Part shown: one piece after another, positions 36,059 to 43,536 of the stretch | How the letters are laid out: each line of letters begins with the position of its first letter | Numbering within the stretch: position 1 is the stretch's first letter | NCBI RefSeq assembly: GCF_001984175.1 | Contig: NZ_MTQP01000050.1 | Location: 88,342-152,341 of the forward strand | Direction: 5' to 3' | From: Saccharothrix sp. ALI-22-I | GTDB taxonomy: Bacteria; Actinomycetota; Actinomycetes; Mycobacteriales; Pseudonocardiaceae | DNA length: 64,000 nucleotides | Position numbers and translations under genes: made by a program | The notes under the pieces: generated by a model | Databases searched by the model: none | What the model saw: only the letters and a program-made list of their open reading frames with translations | What the model was told of the DNA's origin: nothing

Positions 36059-37229
36059 GCGTGTGCACCCGCTGATCGAGATCCAGGCCGAGGCCGGCCA
36101 CGATCAGCCGAGCGGCGGCCAACTCCGTCCCGACCAGCAGATCCGGGAGCAATTCCGGTGGCAGCGGTTCACCGTGCCCGTCGAGCCAATGGCGCAAGCG
36201 GTCGAGGGCGTCGGTGCCCTCGTACTCGCCCACGCCCGCCAGCGACCACCGCAGCGTTCGCGAGCGGCGTACCTGTCTGGTCCACCGGTCCAGTCCGGGC
36301 ATCCGTGACCCGACCAACGCCTCATCCCGTAGGCGACGTGCCGTGGTCGAGGCATCCTGCCAACCAGCGATCGCGAGCAGCCGGGCGGCGCTGTCGAGTC
36401 GGTGGACGAGCGCCGGATCGACCACTTCATCGCGCCACGCCGCGTGATGGCCACTGTGGCCGAGCAGTTCGATGCGTGCCTCCTGCACCACGTCTCCTTG
36501 CAGCACGGTGTGGACGACGAGACCGGCCGGCCAATCCGGCAGTGCAGGTCCCAGCGGAACACGCAGCACGTCGAGCATCAGCCCGTCACGGTCGGCCGCA
36601 CGGTCGGCCAGCGGAATCCCACCGGGCATCTCCATGCCGGACATGTCGTGGCCGTGGTGCATATCGTGCCCGTGGTTGCCGTCGTGTCCGGGATTGTTGT
36701 GCTCAGGACCGCTGTCCGGCTCGTGCCCGCCGTGCTGCTGGTGCTCGTCGTGGTGCTCGTGTCCGTTGTGCTCTTGGTGGTTCTCGTGCTCGTGGTGGTC
36801 GCCGTGGCTCTGGTGTTGGTCGTGCCCGCCGTGGTCCATGTCGGGCATGGCGGAGCCGCAGGACATCTCGTGGACCTGCTCGTCAGGTTCCACCGCTCGA
36901 CGTTTGGTCTCACCCTGTTGGCGAACTCGGTCGTGCAACTGAGCCACCGCGGCGACCAGCACGGCCGACGCCTCTGCCGCTGCGCGGACGTGAGTACGAA
37001 CGCGTGGCGCAGGCATGGCGTCCCACACCCGGTCGATGTGGGTGTCCAGGCCGGGCGCAGGCGGACCAGCCACGACCAGCATGTTCGCCTCGGCCGGACT
37101 GGTCGCGGCCCACCACCCGCGCTCGCGGACGACCCGCTCCACGGCGAAGCGCGCGAGGGTGCCGCCGGGCGTGGCGACGACGAAGGGACGCGGGGGAGTG
37201 CGGCGCAGCAGCCACGCGGTCAGGTCCAC
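36051..37229 (-). CDS. His-rich NuoB/NuoD-like degenerate fusion protein
   Basis: 392 aa from GTG 37227-37229 (overlaps nuoA by 10 bp). Residues 15-80 resemble a NuoB-type fold (SPAEANMLVVAGPPAPGLDT, then H-I-D-R-V-W-D-A-M-P-A-P-R) but have no cluster cysteines. Residues 133-194 contain 22 His with Asp, Glu and Met. Residues about 200-262 (MPGGIPLADRAADRDGLMLD, LVVHTVLQGDVVQEARIELL) resemble the N-terminal strands of NuoD-type large subunits; residues 265-392 are helical. It sits where nuoB-nuoD would be. Family similarity is my inference; the His cluster is plain fact and suggests metal binding. Confidence 0.75.
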   Translation of the reverse strand: MDLTAWLLRRTPPRPFVVATPGGTLARFAVERVVRERGWWAATSPAEANMLVVAGPPAPGLDTHIDRVWDAMPAPRVRTHVRAAAEASAVLVAAVAQLHDRVRQQGETKRRAVEPDEQVHEMSCGSAMPDMDHGGHDQHQSHGDHHEHENHQEHNGHEHHDEHQQHGGHEPDSGPEHNNPGHDGNHGHDMHHGHDMSGMEMPGGIPLADRAADRDGLMLDVLRVPLGPALPDWPAGLVVHTVLQGDVVQEARIELLGHSGHHAAWRDEVVDPALVHRLDSAARLLAIAGWQDASTTARRLRDEALVGSRMPGLDRWTRQVRRSRTLRWSLAGVGEYEGTDALDRLRHWLDGHGEPLPPELLPDLLVGTELAAARLIVAGLGLDLDQRVHTHG

Positions 37230-37561
37230 CGGAACACGCCTTCCCGCCACGCGTACCAGACACCGGCCATCAGCACCGCGAGGAAGAGGAACATCTCCAC
37301 CACCGCCGTCGTGCCCATCCGCGCCACGACCAGCGTCCACGGGTACATGAAGACCATTTCCATGTCGAACGCGAGGAAGACCATCGTGATCGTGTACCAG
37401 CGCACGTGATAGCGGGACACCGCGTGCTCCTGCGGTGCGTGTCCGGAGAGGAACGGCGACGCGTCCGTGAGCGCGGCGCCCACACGGACCAGCATGGCGA
37501 CGCCGTACAACGCCGCCACCAAGGCGGTCGTCACCACCAGCAGTGTCACGACGCCGGTCAT
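37220..37561 (-). CDS. nuoA: NADH-quinone oxidoreductase subunit A-like protein
   Basis: 113 aa, three helices, ATG 37559-37561. Conserved core YHVRWYTITMVFLAFDMEMV then F-M-Y-P-W matches NuoA (R-F-x-x-x-x-Y-x-x-x-x-x-F-x-x-F-D-x-E). First gene of the operon. The BlaI-type dyad at 37568-37586 is only 7 bp upstream of the start, so repression by BlaI is likely. Confidence 0.93.
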   Translation of the reverse strand: MTGVVTLLVVTTALVAALYGVAMLVRVGAALTDASPFLSGHAPQEHAVSRYHVRWYTITMVFLAFDMEMVFMYPWTLVVARMGTTAVVEMFLFLAVLMAGVWYAWREGVFRWT

Positions 37562-37567
37562 CGTCCA

Positions 37568-37586
37568 CCACTAACCATGATCGTAG
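37568..37586. promoter_or_regulatory. BlaI-type dyad upstream of the nuo-like operon
   Basis: CCACTA-N7-TCGTAG. The left arm equals that of the site at 54424; the right arm is one base off TAGTAG and is the reverse complement of the left arm at 49641. Position 7 bp upstream of the nuoA ATG suits repression. Confidence 0.6.
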
Positions 37587-37630
37587 ATCTTAGAGGGGGC
37601 GTCGCCCGCTCGCGACCGGATGGCGTCGGG

Positions 37631-38563
37631 TCAGCAGGCGACCATGATCAGGGCGAGCAGTCCGGTGAACGCGGCGATCGTGGGCACCACCATCGCCGCC
37701 GCGCACGCGGCCCCGTAGGTCAGCAGGCTGCGGACCGAGTCCGGACGACGACGCCGGGCCAGGAGGTCCAGCCGCACCTGCACCGAATCCCGTCCCATCG
37801 CCAGCGCCGAGCCGGGCGCGCCGTCGCCCGACACGCCCAGCAGGGCGGCCCGGACCGTCTCCACCCCGCACGTGCGGACGGCGGCGGCGTCGGCGGCGAG
37901 TTCGACCAGTTCCCGCACGACTCCGGGGGCCCGTCGGAACAGGGGCAGGAACGGCAACACCGTCGACAACGCGTCACCCGCCGCCACGAGCAAGTGGTGT
38001 CTGCCCTTCAAATGGGCGCGTTCGTGGGCGAGTACCGCTTCCACCTGCTCGTGGGTGAGCCGGCGGTGGAGGCCCTCGGTGGCGACGACGACGCCGGGCG
38101 TGCCGGCCAGACTGAAGGCCAGTGGTTCGTCGTGGTCCAGCCACAGCGTCGGAGGTGAACCGGGTTCACGTCGGGCGGCGACCCGCAGCGCCGCGAGGTG
38201 GTCCCGTCGCCTGCTTGCCCGTCGCCTCGTGCCCCGCACGCTCACCACCGTGAGCCGGACCAGGAGCCCCGCCAGCAACACCAGGCCGACGGCCCCGCCT
38301 GCGGCCTCGACGCTGGGCGCCATGCCGTGTTCGAGCGACGACCAGCACTCGTGGGCGCGGGCCAGCACGTGCGAACCGTGGTCGGGCAGGAGCAGCAACG
38401 TGACGGCGAGTGCGGCGGTGGCCACGACGCTCACGGTGGAGGCCAACCACGCGAGGAGCGGGACGAGCGGGTCGGCGCCGCGGGCGGCCAAGCGCACCAG
38501 CTGGCGGGGTGCCAGCAGGCCCGTCAGGCCTGCCGTGGCCAGCAGCGCGGCGGCCACGGTCAT
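37631..38563 (-). CDS. M56-family membrane metalloprotease (BlaR1-like), copy 1
   Basis: 310 aa, ATG 38561-38563 overlapping the blaI stop. Several membrane helices surround the zinc site VLAHERAHLKGRHHLLVAAG (H-E-x-x-H) with a downstream acidic residue (ELVELAADAAAV). There is no penicillin-binding sensor domain, unlike BlaR1, so the signal is not beta-lactam recognition by that route. Such M56 proteins are thought to cleave the partner BlaI repressor when stimulated. Confidence 0.9.
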   Translation of the reverse strand: MTVAAALLATAGLTGLLAPRQLVRLAARGADPLVPLLAWLASTVSVVATAALAVTLLLLPDHGSHVLARAHECWSSLEHGMAPSVEAAGGAVGLVLLAGLLVRLTVVSVRGTRRRASRRRDHLAALRVAARREPGSPPTLWLDHDEPLAFSLAGTPGVVVATEGLHRRLTHEQVEAVLAHERAHLKGRHHLLVAAGDALSTVLPFLPLFRRAPGVVRELVELAADAAAVRTCGVETVRAALLGVSGDGAPGSALAMGRDSVQVRLDLLARRRRPDSVRSLLTYGAACAAAMVVPTIAAFTGLLALIMVAC

Positions 38564-38922
38564 TTCTTGCGCGACCGCCTCGGCAGCGCCTTGCGGAGCA
38601 GTTCGGTCTCGTGTTCCGAGGCGGACCGCGCGAAGTGCAGCAGCACCTCGTCCGGATCCCCGGACGAGTTCAACAACTCGCGCACGGCGTTCGCCGCCGC
38701 CTCGGCCCGGCTCGTCGTCGGTTCGTACCGGTATGCCTTGCCTTCGAGTTCGCGCTGGACCCAGCCCTTGCGGTGCAGGTTGTCCAGCACGGTCAGGACG
38801 GTGGTGTAGGCGAGCTGCTTGCCCGTGTCGAGTCCGTCGAGGACGTCACGGACCTTCATCGGCTCCGGCGTGCGCCACAGCACGTCCATCACCGCTGCTT
38901 CCAACTCGCCGAGCCCGTGCAT
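38560..38922 (-). CDS. BlaI/MecI/CopY-family repressor, copy 1
   Basis: 120 aa winged helix: LGELEAAVMDVLWRTPEPMK, V-R-D-V-L, LAYTTVLTVLDNLHRKGWVQ (recognition helix), then a C-terminal dimer region (LLNSSGDPDEVLLHFARSAS). CopY-type C-x-C copper hooks are absent. The dyad CTACTA-N7-TAGTAG lies 60 bp upstream (38982-39000), supporting autorepression. Partner of the overlapping M56 gene. Confidence 0.93.
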   Translation of the reverse strand: MHGLGELEAAVMDVLWRTPEPMKVRDVLDGLDTGKQLAYTTVLTVLDNLHRKGWVQRELEGKAYRYEPTTSRAEAAANAVRELLNSSGDPDEVLLHFARSASEHETELLRKALPRRSRKK

Positions 38923-38981
38923 CGCGCCCCCTTCGACCAGGACATCCTACGCGGTCGAGTAACCAGCCGGGCGCACAAGCT

Positions 38982-39000
38982 CTACTAGTGTATATAGTAG
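38982..39000. promoter_or_regulatory. BlaI-type dyad upstream of blaI copy 1
   Basis: Perfect CTACTA-GTGTATA-TAGTAG. Located between the leftward blaI-M56 operon (start 38922) and the rightward MFS gene (39249). It serves as the reference for the other copies in this window. Confidence 0.85.
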
Positions 39001-39160
39001 GAATCGGGTCGGCGCTGCCCGCGCGCGGCCCCCGTCCGCCGAGACCCCCTTCCTCGGCGGCTGCGTCGGGCGGGTGGACGTGTGTCTCCCGTCCGCTCGC
39101 CCGACGCCTCTCCTGTCTCCACCCCAAGCGGTTGTTCCGCGTTCCTGTGATCACCGGGGC

Positions 39161-39225
39161 TTGACATCCAGGTACCCCCTGGGGGTAAGTTTCGACCGGT
39201 CCACGAGATACCCCTAGGGGGTATC
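39161..39225 (+). promoter_or_regulatory. Promoter with two CsoR-type boxes before the MFS exporter
   Basis: TTGACA at 39161-39166 and a weak -10 (TAAGTT, 39186-39191). Box A TACCCCCTGGGGGTA (39173-39187) lies in the spacer; box B GATACCCC-TA-GGGGGTATC (39207-39225) lies over the start region. Two boxes suggest tight CsoR control of the MFS gene, 24 bp downstream of box B. Confidence 0.85.
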
Positions 39226-39248
39226 GAAGAAGAATAGGAGGACTCGTC

Positions 39249-40673
39249 ATGAACCCCGATCCCCGGCGCTGGTGGGCACTCGTCGTGCTCGCCGCAGCGC
39301 AGTTCATGGTCATCATGGACACCTCGATCATCGCCGTGGCGCTGCCGGACATGCAGCGCGAACTGGGCTTCACGCCCGGCGGGCTCCAATGGGTGTTCAA
39401 CGCCTACGCGGTGGCCCTCGGTGGCCTGCTCCTGCTCGGCGGCAGACTCTCCGACCTCTGGGGCGCGCGCCGCGTGTTCGCCGTCGGCTGGACGACCCTC
39501 ATCGCCGGTTCCGTGGTCGCGGCGGTGGCGACCGACGCGGGCACCGAGGTCGTCGGACGCGCCGTGCAGGGCGTCGGCGCGGCGCTCATCGCACCGGCGG
39601 CCATGACGCTGCTCATGGTGCTGTTCGCCGGTCAGTCGAACGAGCTGCCCAAGGCGATGGCCTTCTACGGTGCGGCGGCCCCGGCGGGCGGCACGGCGGG
39701 CGTGTTCCTCGGCGGTGTGATCACCGAGTGGCTGAGCTGGCCCTGGGTGTTCATCATCTACATCCCGATCGGCCTGCTGACGCTCGCCCTCACACCCAAG
39801 CTGCTGCCCGCCGTCCCCGGTCGGCGCGGTGGACTGGACGTCGGCGGCGCGATCGCCGTCACCGGTGGGCTGGCGTTGGCCGTCTACGCCATCGTGCAGG
39901 CCCCGGAGCGTGGTTGGACGTCGACCGCGACGGTCGCGCAGCTCGGAGCCGCGGCGGCCCTGCTGATCGCGTTCGTGCTGGTGCAGCGTGCGGTCAAGAA
40001 CCCGTTGATGCCGTTGAAGGTGTGGCGCACGCCCGACCTGGCGGCGGCGAACATCGCGATGGCGTTGCTGGGCGCGGCATGGATCCCCATGTGGTACTTC
40101 CTCAACCTGTACGTCCAGCAGGTGCTCGGGTTCGACTCGTTCGCCAGCGGCGCGGCGCTGCTGCCGATGACCGCGCTGATGACGGTCCTGATGACCACCG
40201 TCACCGGACGCCTGATCGGCCGCTTCGGCACCAAGCCGCTGATCGTGGCGGGGTTGGCGGTGCTGGCCGCCGGATTGGGCCTGCTGGCCGGTGCCGACCC
40301 GGGCGGTAGCTTCGTCGCCGACGTGCTGCCCGGCTCGCTGATCTCGGCAATCGGCATGGCCCTGGTCTTCATCCCGGCCACGATGGCCGCCATCGGCGGA
40401 GTCGCCCCCGAGCAGGGCGGCCTGGCCTCGGGCATCGTGAACACCACCTACCAGATCGGCTCGGCACTCGGCCTGGCCGCGATGACCGCACTGGCCACGT
40501 CACAGGGCGGTGACCGCCTCGGCGACGCCGTCGCGCTGACCGACGGCTACTCGGCCGCGTTCGTCGGCGCCGCGGTGGTCGCCCTGGGTGCCGCCGCACT
40601 GGCGGCCGTCACGCTAGGCGGCCCGAGGAAGAAGGCGACCGGCTCGACCGAGAAGGTCGCGATCGAGATCTAG
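39249..40673 (+). CDS. MFS transporter, DHA2 (EmrB/QacA, 14-TM) family
   Basis: 474 aa, ATG 39249 with AGGAGG upstream. Motif C-like opening FMVIMDTSIIAVALPDMQRE, motif A LLLLGGRLSDLWGARRVFAV, and the antiporter region GAAAPAGGTAGVFLGGVITE are complete; 14 helices. DHA2 exporters usually pump drugs or lipophilic ions. The CsoR boxes in its promoter imply copper induction, so it may export a copper-binding small molecule or a copper-potentiated toxin (inference). Confidence 0.93.
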   Translation: MNPDPRRWWALVVLAAAQFMVIMDTSIIAVALPDMQRELGFTPGGLQWVFNAYAVALGGLLLLGGRLSDLWGARRVFAVGWTTLIAGSVVAAVATDAGTEVVGRAVQGVGAALIAPAAMTLLMVLFAGQSNELPKAMAFYGAAAPAGGTAGVFLGGVITEWLSWPWVFIIYIPIGLLTLALTPKLLPAVPGRRGGLDVGGAIAVTGGLALAVYAIVQAPERGWTSTATVAQLGAAAALLIAFVLVQRAVKNPLMPLKVWRTPDLAAANIAMALLGAAWIPMWYFLNLYVQQVLGFDSFASGAALLPMTALMTVLMTTVTGRLIGRFGTKPLIVAGLAVLAAGLGLLAGADPGGSFVADVLPGSLISAIGMALVFIPATMAAIGGVAPEQGGLASGIVNTTYQIGSALGLAAMTALATSQGGDRLGDAVALTDGYSAAFVGAAVVALGAAALAAVTLGGPRKKATGSTEKVAIEI

Positions 40674-40708
40674 TCCGCAGTGCCTCAAAAGAACAGCGCA
40701 CCAGTCCG

Positions 40709-40741
40709 CCCTCGATATACCCCCTCGGGGTATATCGAGGG
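40709..40741. promoter_or_regulatory. 33-bp perfect inverted repeat embedding a CsoR-type box
   Basis: 15-bp arms CCCTCGATATACCCC and GGGGTATATCGAGGG around a CTC centre, 35 bp after the MFS stop. The inner part is a CsoR-type box. It can also fold as a strong hairpin, so it may act both as terminator of the MFS gene and as operator for the copZ that follows. Confidence 0.75.
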
Positions 40742-40814
40742 TGGTGCCGCAACTCGTTGGGAAAGTCGCCGTCCAACCGTTCGTACCCTGGGCGGGTATG
40801 CTATCGTCGGCCTT

Positions 40815-40831
40815 ATACCCCTGAGGGGTAT
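40815..40831 (+). promoter_or_regulatory. CsoR-type box before the second copZ
   Basis: Perfect dyad ATACCCC-TGA-GGGGTAT, 22 bp upstream of the copZ ATG at 40854. Fifth CsoR-type box in the window. No confident -35/-10 pair was found around it. Confidence 0.8.
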
Positions 40832-40853
40832 TCAAACGGAGGGATGCGCCGAA

Positions 40854-41111
40854 ATGTGCAACAGCAGTGAGACGCCCGCCGCGACGGCCGCCGGTGATGC
40901 GTCGACCGATGGTCTCGACTTCGTCGTCCAGGGCATGACTTGCGGCGGGTGCGCGACCAAGGTCACCAGCGCCGTCAAGGACGTCTCCGGCGTGACGAAC
41001 GTCGTCGTGGACATCGCCGGCGGCAAGCTCAGTGTCGCGGGTTCCGCCGACGAGTCGGCGATCACCGCAGCGGTCGAGGGCGCGGGCTACGCCGTCGCCC
41101 GCACGAGCTGA
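40854..41111 (+). CDS. copZ: Second copper chaperone CopZ-like protein
   Basis: 85 aa from ATG 40854. A 20-residue Ser/Thr/Ala leader with one Cys (MCNSSETPAATAAGDAS) precedes an HMA domain with MTCGGC at residues 28-33. The additional N-terminal Cys is unusual and could take part in metal binding. Controlled by the CsoR-type box 22 bp upstream. Delivers Cu(I) to P-type ATPases in the known family. Confidence 0.9.
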   Translation: MCNSSETPAATAAGDASTDGLDFVVQGMTCGGCATKVTSAVKDVSGVTNVVVDIAGGKLSVAGSADESAITAAVEGAGYAVARTS

Positions 41112-41112
41112 C

Positions 41113-41131
41113 GCCCTACCCGGCTTAGTAG
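41113..41131. promoter_or_regulatory. Weak BlaI-type half-dyad
   Basis: GCCCTA-N7-TAGTAG: the right arm and the inner CTA match, the outer left triplet does not. It is placed 24 bp before the ferredoxin-like gene. It may be chance; listed as the weakest site of the set. Confidence 0.3.
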
Positions 41132-41155
41132 GTTCACCGCCGTAACGGCGACGGC

Positions 41156-41521
41156 ATGGAGATCAGGTGTCCGATTCGAGCAAGTCGACCCGTCTGTCGG
41201 GGCTGCTGCTGCGGCACCGCGGACAAGCACCCCGACGTTGACCACGTGACGCATCTGCGCAGGTTCAGGGAAGGTGTCGGACCGCATGCCGTCACCGTGG
41301 CGAACTGCCTGAGTTCCTGCGACTTCTCCGACGTTGTCGTGGTCCGACCGGCGCGGGGCGTCGGTGCGCGGCCGGTCTGGTTGGGCGGCGTGCTCACCGA
41401 CGAGGCGGTGGGCCACATCCTCGACTGGGTCGCCGAGGGCGGTCCCGGCCGTGCCGAGATGCCGGACGGCTTGACCGGCCACTTGATCGACCGGCCGGCC
41501 GACGACAGCGCCGCGAGCTGA
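41156..41521 (+). CDS. Thioredoxin-fold [2Fe-2S] ferredoxin-like protein
   Basis: 121 aa. Motif CRGCCCGTADKHPDVDHVTH near residue 14 and a second Cys pair (ANCLSSCDFSDVVVV) give the four-cysteine pattern of thioredoxin-like [2Fe-2S] proteins; the end (PVWLGGVLTDEAVGHILDWV, E-G-G-P-G) is also typical. It may move electrons or bind copper through its C-C-C cluster. Downstream of copZ on the same strand, 44 bp away. Confidence 0.8.
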   Translation: MEIRCPIRASRPVCRGCCCGTADKHPDVDHVTHLRRFREGVGPHAVTVANCLSSCDFSDVVVVRPARGVGARPVWLGGVLTDEAVGHILDWVAEGGPGRAEMPDGLTGHLIDRPADDSAAS

Positions 41522-41527
41522 ACTCGA

Positions 41528-41554
41528 GGGGCGTCACCTCGCCCGTGGCGCCCC
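41528..41554. terminator. Imperfect hairpin after the ferredoxin-like gene
   Basis: GGGGCG (41528-41533) pairs with CGCCCC (41549-41554), and inner CAC with GTG, around a C-rich loop. Begins seven bases after the stop. Confidence 0.5.
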
Positions 41555-41644
41555 GCACGTCGGTCAGACCGCTGACGACCAGATGTTCCCGGAGACGTCG
41601 AAATAGTCGGCGCGAAACAGTTCGGCCTTCGTCAACCTGCGCCG

Positions 41645-41941
41645 ATGGTTCACCCGACGCCTCGCGAGCCCGTGGTCGTGGAGCCCGTCGTCAACCGGGA
41701 GAAGCTCCTGGAGCTGCTCGCGTGGGAGACGGAGCGCTCGCCCCTGGACTTCAAGCCCTGGTTCGACCTCAACGAGAAACGTGACGTGTTGGAACTGGCC
41801 AAGCACGTCGGTGCGATGTCGGTGCGGGGTCGGTATCTCGTGATCGGCGTGGACGGCCACGGGAAGCCGACCGGCGACCTGACCGCCGAGCAGGTAATCC
41901 GTTTCGACGAGGCGCAGTTGCGTTCGAAGCTACTCGGGTAA
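41645..41941 (+). pseudogene. AlbA_2/Schlafen-type ATP-binding protein, 5' fragment
   Basis: 98 codons. WETERSPLDFKPWFDLNEKR, LAKHVGAMSVRGRYLVIGVD and GKPTGDLTAEQVIRFDEAQL match the start of AlbA_2 (Schlafen AAA_4) proteins, which normally run 300-500 residues. It stops right after S-K-L-L-G, without the rest of the domain, so the 3' part has been lost. These proteins are often linked to defence or regulation. Confidence 0.6.
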
Positions 41942-42026
41942 CCCTGTGGGCTGCGCCATCTTCTGTGCTGACGGTCAGTACGACGACTGCGGAGAGTCGT
42001 CGAAGGTCGTGTTCTGAAAGATCAAG

Positions 42027-42431
42027 TCAGAGTCGGAGGGCCATGCCGACCGAGTCCGGTGCGGTCTCCGTGAAGCCGTACTTCGCGTAGAGGTGGCGTG
42101 CGTCGCCGTCGGCGATGAGCGAGATGTAGGCCGTGCGCGGCGCTCGTTGCCGCAGGTGTTCCATCAGCGCGGCCATGATCTTCTTGCCGAGTCCGCGCCC
42201 CTGGTGTTCGGGCAGGACGCACATGTCGACGATCTGGAAAGCGGTGCCGCCGTCGCCGATGACGCGCCCCATGCCTACCGGTTGGTCGTCGTGATAGGCG
42301 ACGACCGCGTACCACGTGCCGGCCAGGCCGGCCGTCGCCGCCGTTGCCGACTTCGGGCTCAGGCCGGTAGCGACCCGCAGGCGCTGGTAGACCTCGACCG
42401 GGGGCGTTTCGGTTCGCACGAGGTAGGTCAC
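42027..42431 (-). CDS. GNAT-family N-acetyltransferase
   Basis: 134 aa from GTG 42429-42431, with AGGAG four bases before. Acetyl-CoA loop LPEHQGRGLGKKIMAALMEH (R/Q-x-x-G-x-G/A), beta strands VGMGRVIGDGG and the tail YAKYGFTETAPDSVGM are typical. Substrate not predictable. Monocistronic. Confidence 0.92.
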   Translation of the reverse strand: MTYLVRTETPPVEVYQRLRVATGLSPKSATAATAGLAGTWYAVVAYHDDQPVGMGRVIGDGGTAFQIVDMCVLPEHQGRGLGKKIMAALMEHLRQRAPRTAYISLIADGDARHLYAKYGFTETAPDSVGMALRL

Positions 42432-42531
42432 GGCACTCCTGTGGTTTGTGGCGCGTCCGCACGATGTCGGTCGGGATGTGCGGAACTGGTTGGTATTGAG
42501 CCATCTGGTCAGCGAACCCCGGGCCGCCGTG

Positions 42532-43059
42532 TCAGCGGGTGGCGTGTTGGCCGTGGTCGCTGACCTGGGCGTCGAACCAGGCGTGCAGGGCGTTGCGGAG
42601 TCCGGCGTCGCCGGTGGTATAGGAGGCGCGTGCTCCGTCGGGGGTGGTTTCGTAGTCGATGGTGATTCCCCCGCCGTGTGCGCGTAGTGCTTCCAGACCG
42701 GGCATCTCGTTGCCGTGGATGCGGGCGGGGTCGGTGAAGTCGCCGCGCCGGAAGCGGTCCACCTCCGCGGTCAGGTGTTCCCGGATGAGGGTGATCTGGG
42801 CGGTGTCCTGGGGGTCGTCGGCGACCACGGTCTGCACGCCGCCGGTGTCGGTCTTGCTGAACTGGTGGGTGGTGCGTTCCAGGTCGAACGGCATGACCGA
42901 CGCGCCCCGCTCGGCGACCTCGGCCTGTCGGCCGGAGGTCGCCGGTGTCGGTGTCGCCGTCGACGAGTCGGCGGCGCAGCCGCTGTTCAGCGCGGCGGCA
43001 GCGGCGACGGCCGCCAAGAGCAGTGCTCGACGGGCCTGGGGGTGGTCAAGACGGTTCAA
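42532..43059 (-). CDS. Putative lipoprotein
   Basis: 175 aa. A TTG start at 43057-43059 is favoured because GGAGG lies six bases upstream within the end of the marR gene, giving a 14-bp overlap. Lipobox at NSGC (A-A-A-L-N-S-G-C), then an ordered domain (TAQITLIREHLTAEVDRFRR, FTDPARIHGNEMPGLEALRA, D-Y-E-T-T-P-D-G-A) found in proteins sometimes mislabelled as aspartate carbamoyltransferase. Probably co-expressed with marR. Confidence 0.75.
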   Translation of the reverse strand: MNRLDHPQARRALLLAAVAAAAALNSGCAADSSTATPTPATSGRQAEVAERGASVMPFDLERTTHQFSKTDTGGVQTVVADDPQDTAQITLIREHLTAEVDRFRRGDFTDPARIHGNEMPGLEALRAHGGGITIDYETTPDGARASYTTGDAGLRNALHAWFDAQVSDHGQHATR

Positions 43060-43483
43060 CAGTGGCCTCCGCGAGGATCTGGAGCGCGTGCACCACGGCG
43101 GCGCGCTGGTCGTCGGGTATGCGATCGAGCAGGGCGGTCAACCGGTCCCGGCGGGCGTCGGCCTGCCGAGCGGCAGCGGTGGCACCTGCGTCGGTGAGCA
43201 CCAGCAGAACGCCACGGCCATCGCCGTCGGCCGTCTCCCGGTGCACCCAACCCCGGCCCACCAGGTTGGTGACCAGGCGGCTGACGGTGCTCTTCTCCAA
43301 CCGCAACCGGCGGGCCAACTCCACCTGACGGATCCGCCCCTCCCGGGCGACTTCCACCATGGCGTGCGCCTCCGAGACCGGCAGCGGCTGCCCGCACGGA
43401 GTCCGGTCCGGCTGATGAAGGCCGAAGTTGCGGACGAACCGCATCAACGCCTCCTGCGCCGCGTCCGCTTCCCCACTCTGCAT
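43046..43483 (-). CDS. MarR-family transcriptional regulator
   Basis: 145 aa from ATG 43481-43483. Winged helix: MVEVAREGRIRQVELARRLR, LEKSTVSRLVTNLVGRGWVH, wing RETADGDGRGVLLVLTDAGA. Divergent from the MFS gene; two tandem operators overlap its own start (43482-43523), so autorepression and repression of the transporter are expected. Confidence 0.92.
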   Translation of the reverse strand: MQSGEADAAQEALMRFVRNFGLHQPDRTPCGQPLPVSEAHAMVEVAREGRIRQVELARRLRLEKSTVSRLVTNLVGRGWVHRETADGDGRGVLLVLTDAGATAAARQADARRDRLTALLDRIPDDQRAAVVHALQILAEATVEPS

Positions 43484-43523
43484 GGTTCGACTGTACAACC
43501 AGATGGTTCGACGGTGCAACCAT
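43482..43523. promoter_or_regulatory. Two tandem MarR-type operators
   Basis: Two copies of a 20-bp element, ATGGTTCGACTGTACAACCA (43482-43501) and the same with two changes (43504-43523), each a dyad TGGTT-N9-AACCA. Centre-to-centre spacing is 22 bp, about two helical turns. They fill the gap between marR and the truncated MFS gene. Confidence 0.8.
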
Positions 43524-43536
43524 CATCGCGGTCGAG

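Noticed and set aside
29885..38158. Very long rightward open frames opposite the nuo-like operon (over 500 to 900 codons)
   Set aside because: They mirror hydrophobic NuoL/M/N/H and M56 codons and consist of Arg/His/Gln/Gly-rich sequence; typical high-GC antisense shadows.
37631..38563. Calling the M56 protein a beta-lactam receptor BlaR1
   Set aside because: No penicillin-binding sensor domain and no beta-lactamase gene in the window.
38560..38922. Naming the BlaI-type repressor CopY
   Set aside because: CopY of enterococci has a C-terminal C-x-C-x4-C-x-C copper hook; neither copy here has it. The link to copper rests on target genes only.
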